DNA from: Camelus bactrianus
Lineage: Eukaryota > Chordata > Mammalia > Artiodactyla > Camelidae
NCBI RefSeq assembly: GCF_048773025.1
Contig: NC_133549.1
Location: 44,702,966 to 44,766,965 of the forward strand
Length of the DNA: 64,000 nt
Direction: 5' to 3'
The notes under the pieces are model-generated. The model saw only the letters and a program-made list of their open reading frames with translations, ran no database searches and was not told the DNA's origin. Within the stretch, counting starts at the first letter, position 1; the number at the start of each line of letters is the position of its first letter. Position numbers and translations under genes: made by a program. Below, in pieces: positions 63,647 to 64,000 of this stretch.

Positions 63647-64000
63647 TTTACTTTTTATTGCTTTATAATAATTTTACAATGTTGTGTCAAATTCCAGTGT
63701 AGAGCACAATTTTTCAGTTATAGATGAACATATATATATTCATTGTCACATTTTTTTCTCTGTGAGCTACCATAAGAGTTTGTATATATTTCCCTGTGCT
63801 ACACAGTATAATCTTGTTTATCTATTCTACATTTTGAAATCCTGGTCTATCCCTTCCCACCCCCAGCCCCCTTGGCAACCACAAGTTTGTATTCCATGTC
63901 TATGAGTCTGTTTCTGTTTTGTATTTATGCTTTGTTTGTTTGTTTGTTTGTTTTAGATTCCACATATGAGCGATCTCATATGGTATTTTTCTTTCTCTTT
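63647..64000 (-). mobile_element. Younger L1 3'UTR, antisense, runs off the window
   Basis: After a T-rich start (the tail, reversed) come ttttacaatgttgtgtcaaa, ttccctgtgctacacagtat and atcccttcccacccccagcc, the antisense cetartiodactyl L1 3'UTR. Its ATATGAGCG..ATATGGTATTTTTC end continues past the right edge. Confidence 0.88.

Larger units (their letters stand above)
50400..64000. other. Intergenic region upstream of DNTT
   Basis: By synteny BLNK should lie beyond the right edge in divergent orientation. No BLNK exon is recognised. The stretch is mostly old MIR, L2, L1, MER5A and LTR material. Without recognised content: 50480-51230, 51500-52110, 53870-54460, 56350-56800, 57850-58490, 58880-59670, 59810-60630, 61280-62260. 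Lymphoid enhancers of DNTT could lie here, but nothing in the sequence singles one out. Confidence 0.65.

Noticed and set aside
50400-64000. Possible BLNK first exon
   Set aside because: Expected further right and divergent from DNTT. No start exon with recognisable BLNK sequence was found.

Overview
This is nuclear DNA of a placental mammal. The exons are small with GT..AG borders, the introns are long, and old mammalian repeats (MIR, L2, MER5A, MaLR LTRs) are scattered throughout. Several L1 3' ends carry the cetartiodactyl-type 3'UTR in the form I associate with camelids, and a camelid (camel, llama or alpaca) is my best guess. That guess rests on remembered L1 variants and not on a search. 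I recognised no camelid tRNA-derived SINE.

Two intact protein-coding genes converge tail to tail. OPALIN (TMEM10), a small oligodendrocyte/myelin membrane glycoprotein, is on the plus strand. Its six coding exons run from about 3.4 to 14.06 kb and its poly(A) signal is at 15.57 kb. DNTT (terminal deoxynucleotidyl transferase, TdT), the template-independent polymerase that adds N nucleotides at V(D)J junctions, is on the minus strand. All 11 coding exons lie between 50.34 and 19.80 kb and give an uninterrupted 510-residue protein. As I remember the human map (10q24.1), the order is BLNK - DNTT - OPALIN - TLL2, so this window is that order inverted. TLL2 should lie off the left edge and BLNK off the right edge. 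I see no exon of either.

Layout: 1-3.4 kb is OPALIN upstream flank with an L2; 3.4-15.6 kb is OPALIN; 15.6-19.4 kb is the short gap between the two 3' ends, with a strong CTCF-type motif; 19.4-50.4 kb is DNTT, with a TATA-less initiator-type start site 54 bases upstream of the ATG; 50.4-64 kb is intergenic and repeat-rich, ending inside an antisense L1.

The genes do not share a pathway. One acts in myelin and the other in immature lymphocytes. The most notable non-genic signals are a 98-bp perfect inverted copy of DNTT intron 1 sequence inserted into an old MIR upstream of DNTT, and a pair of inward-facing CTCF-type motifs bracketing the DNTT 3' end. Others are a perfect 14-bp-stem hairpin inside a MIR, and two diverged paralogous blocks near 48.4 and 56.9 kb that no repeat family I know explains. 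No RNA genes, CRISPR arrays or prokaryotic features were found. All repeat boundaries are read by eye and are approximate.
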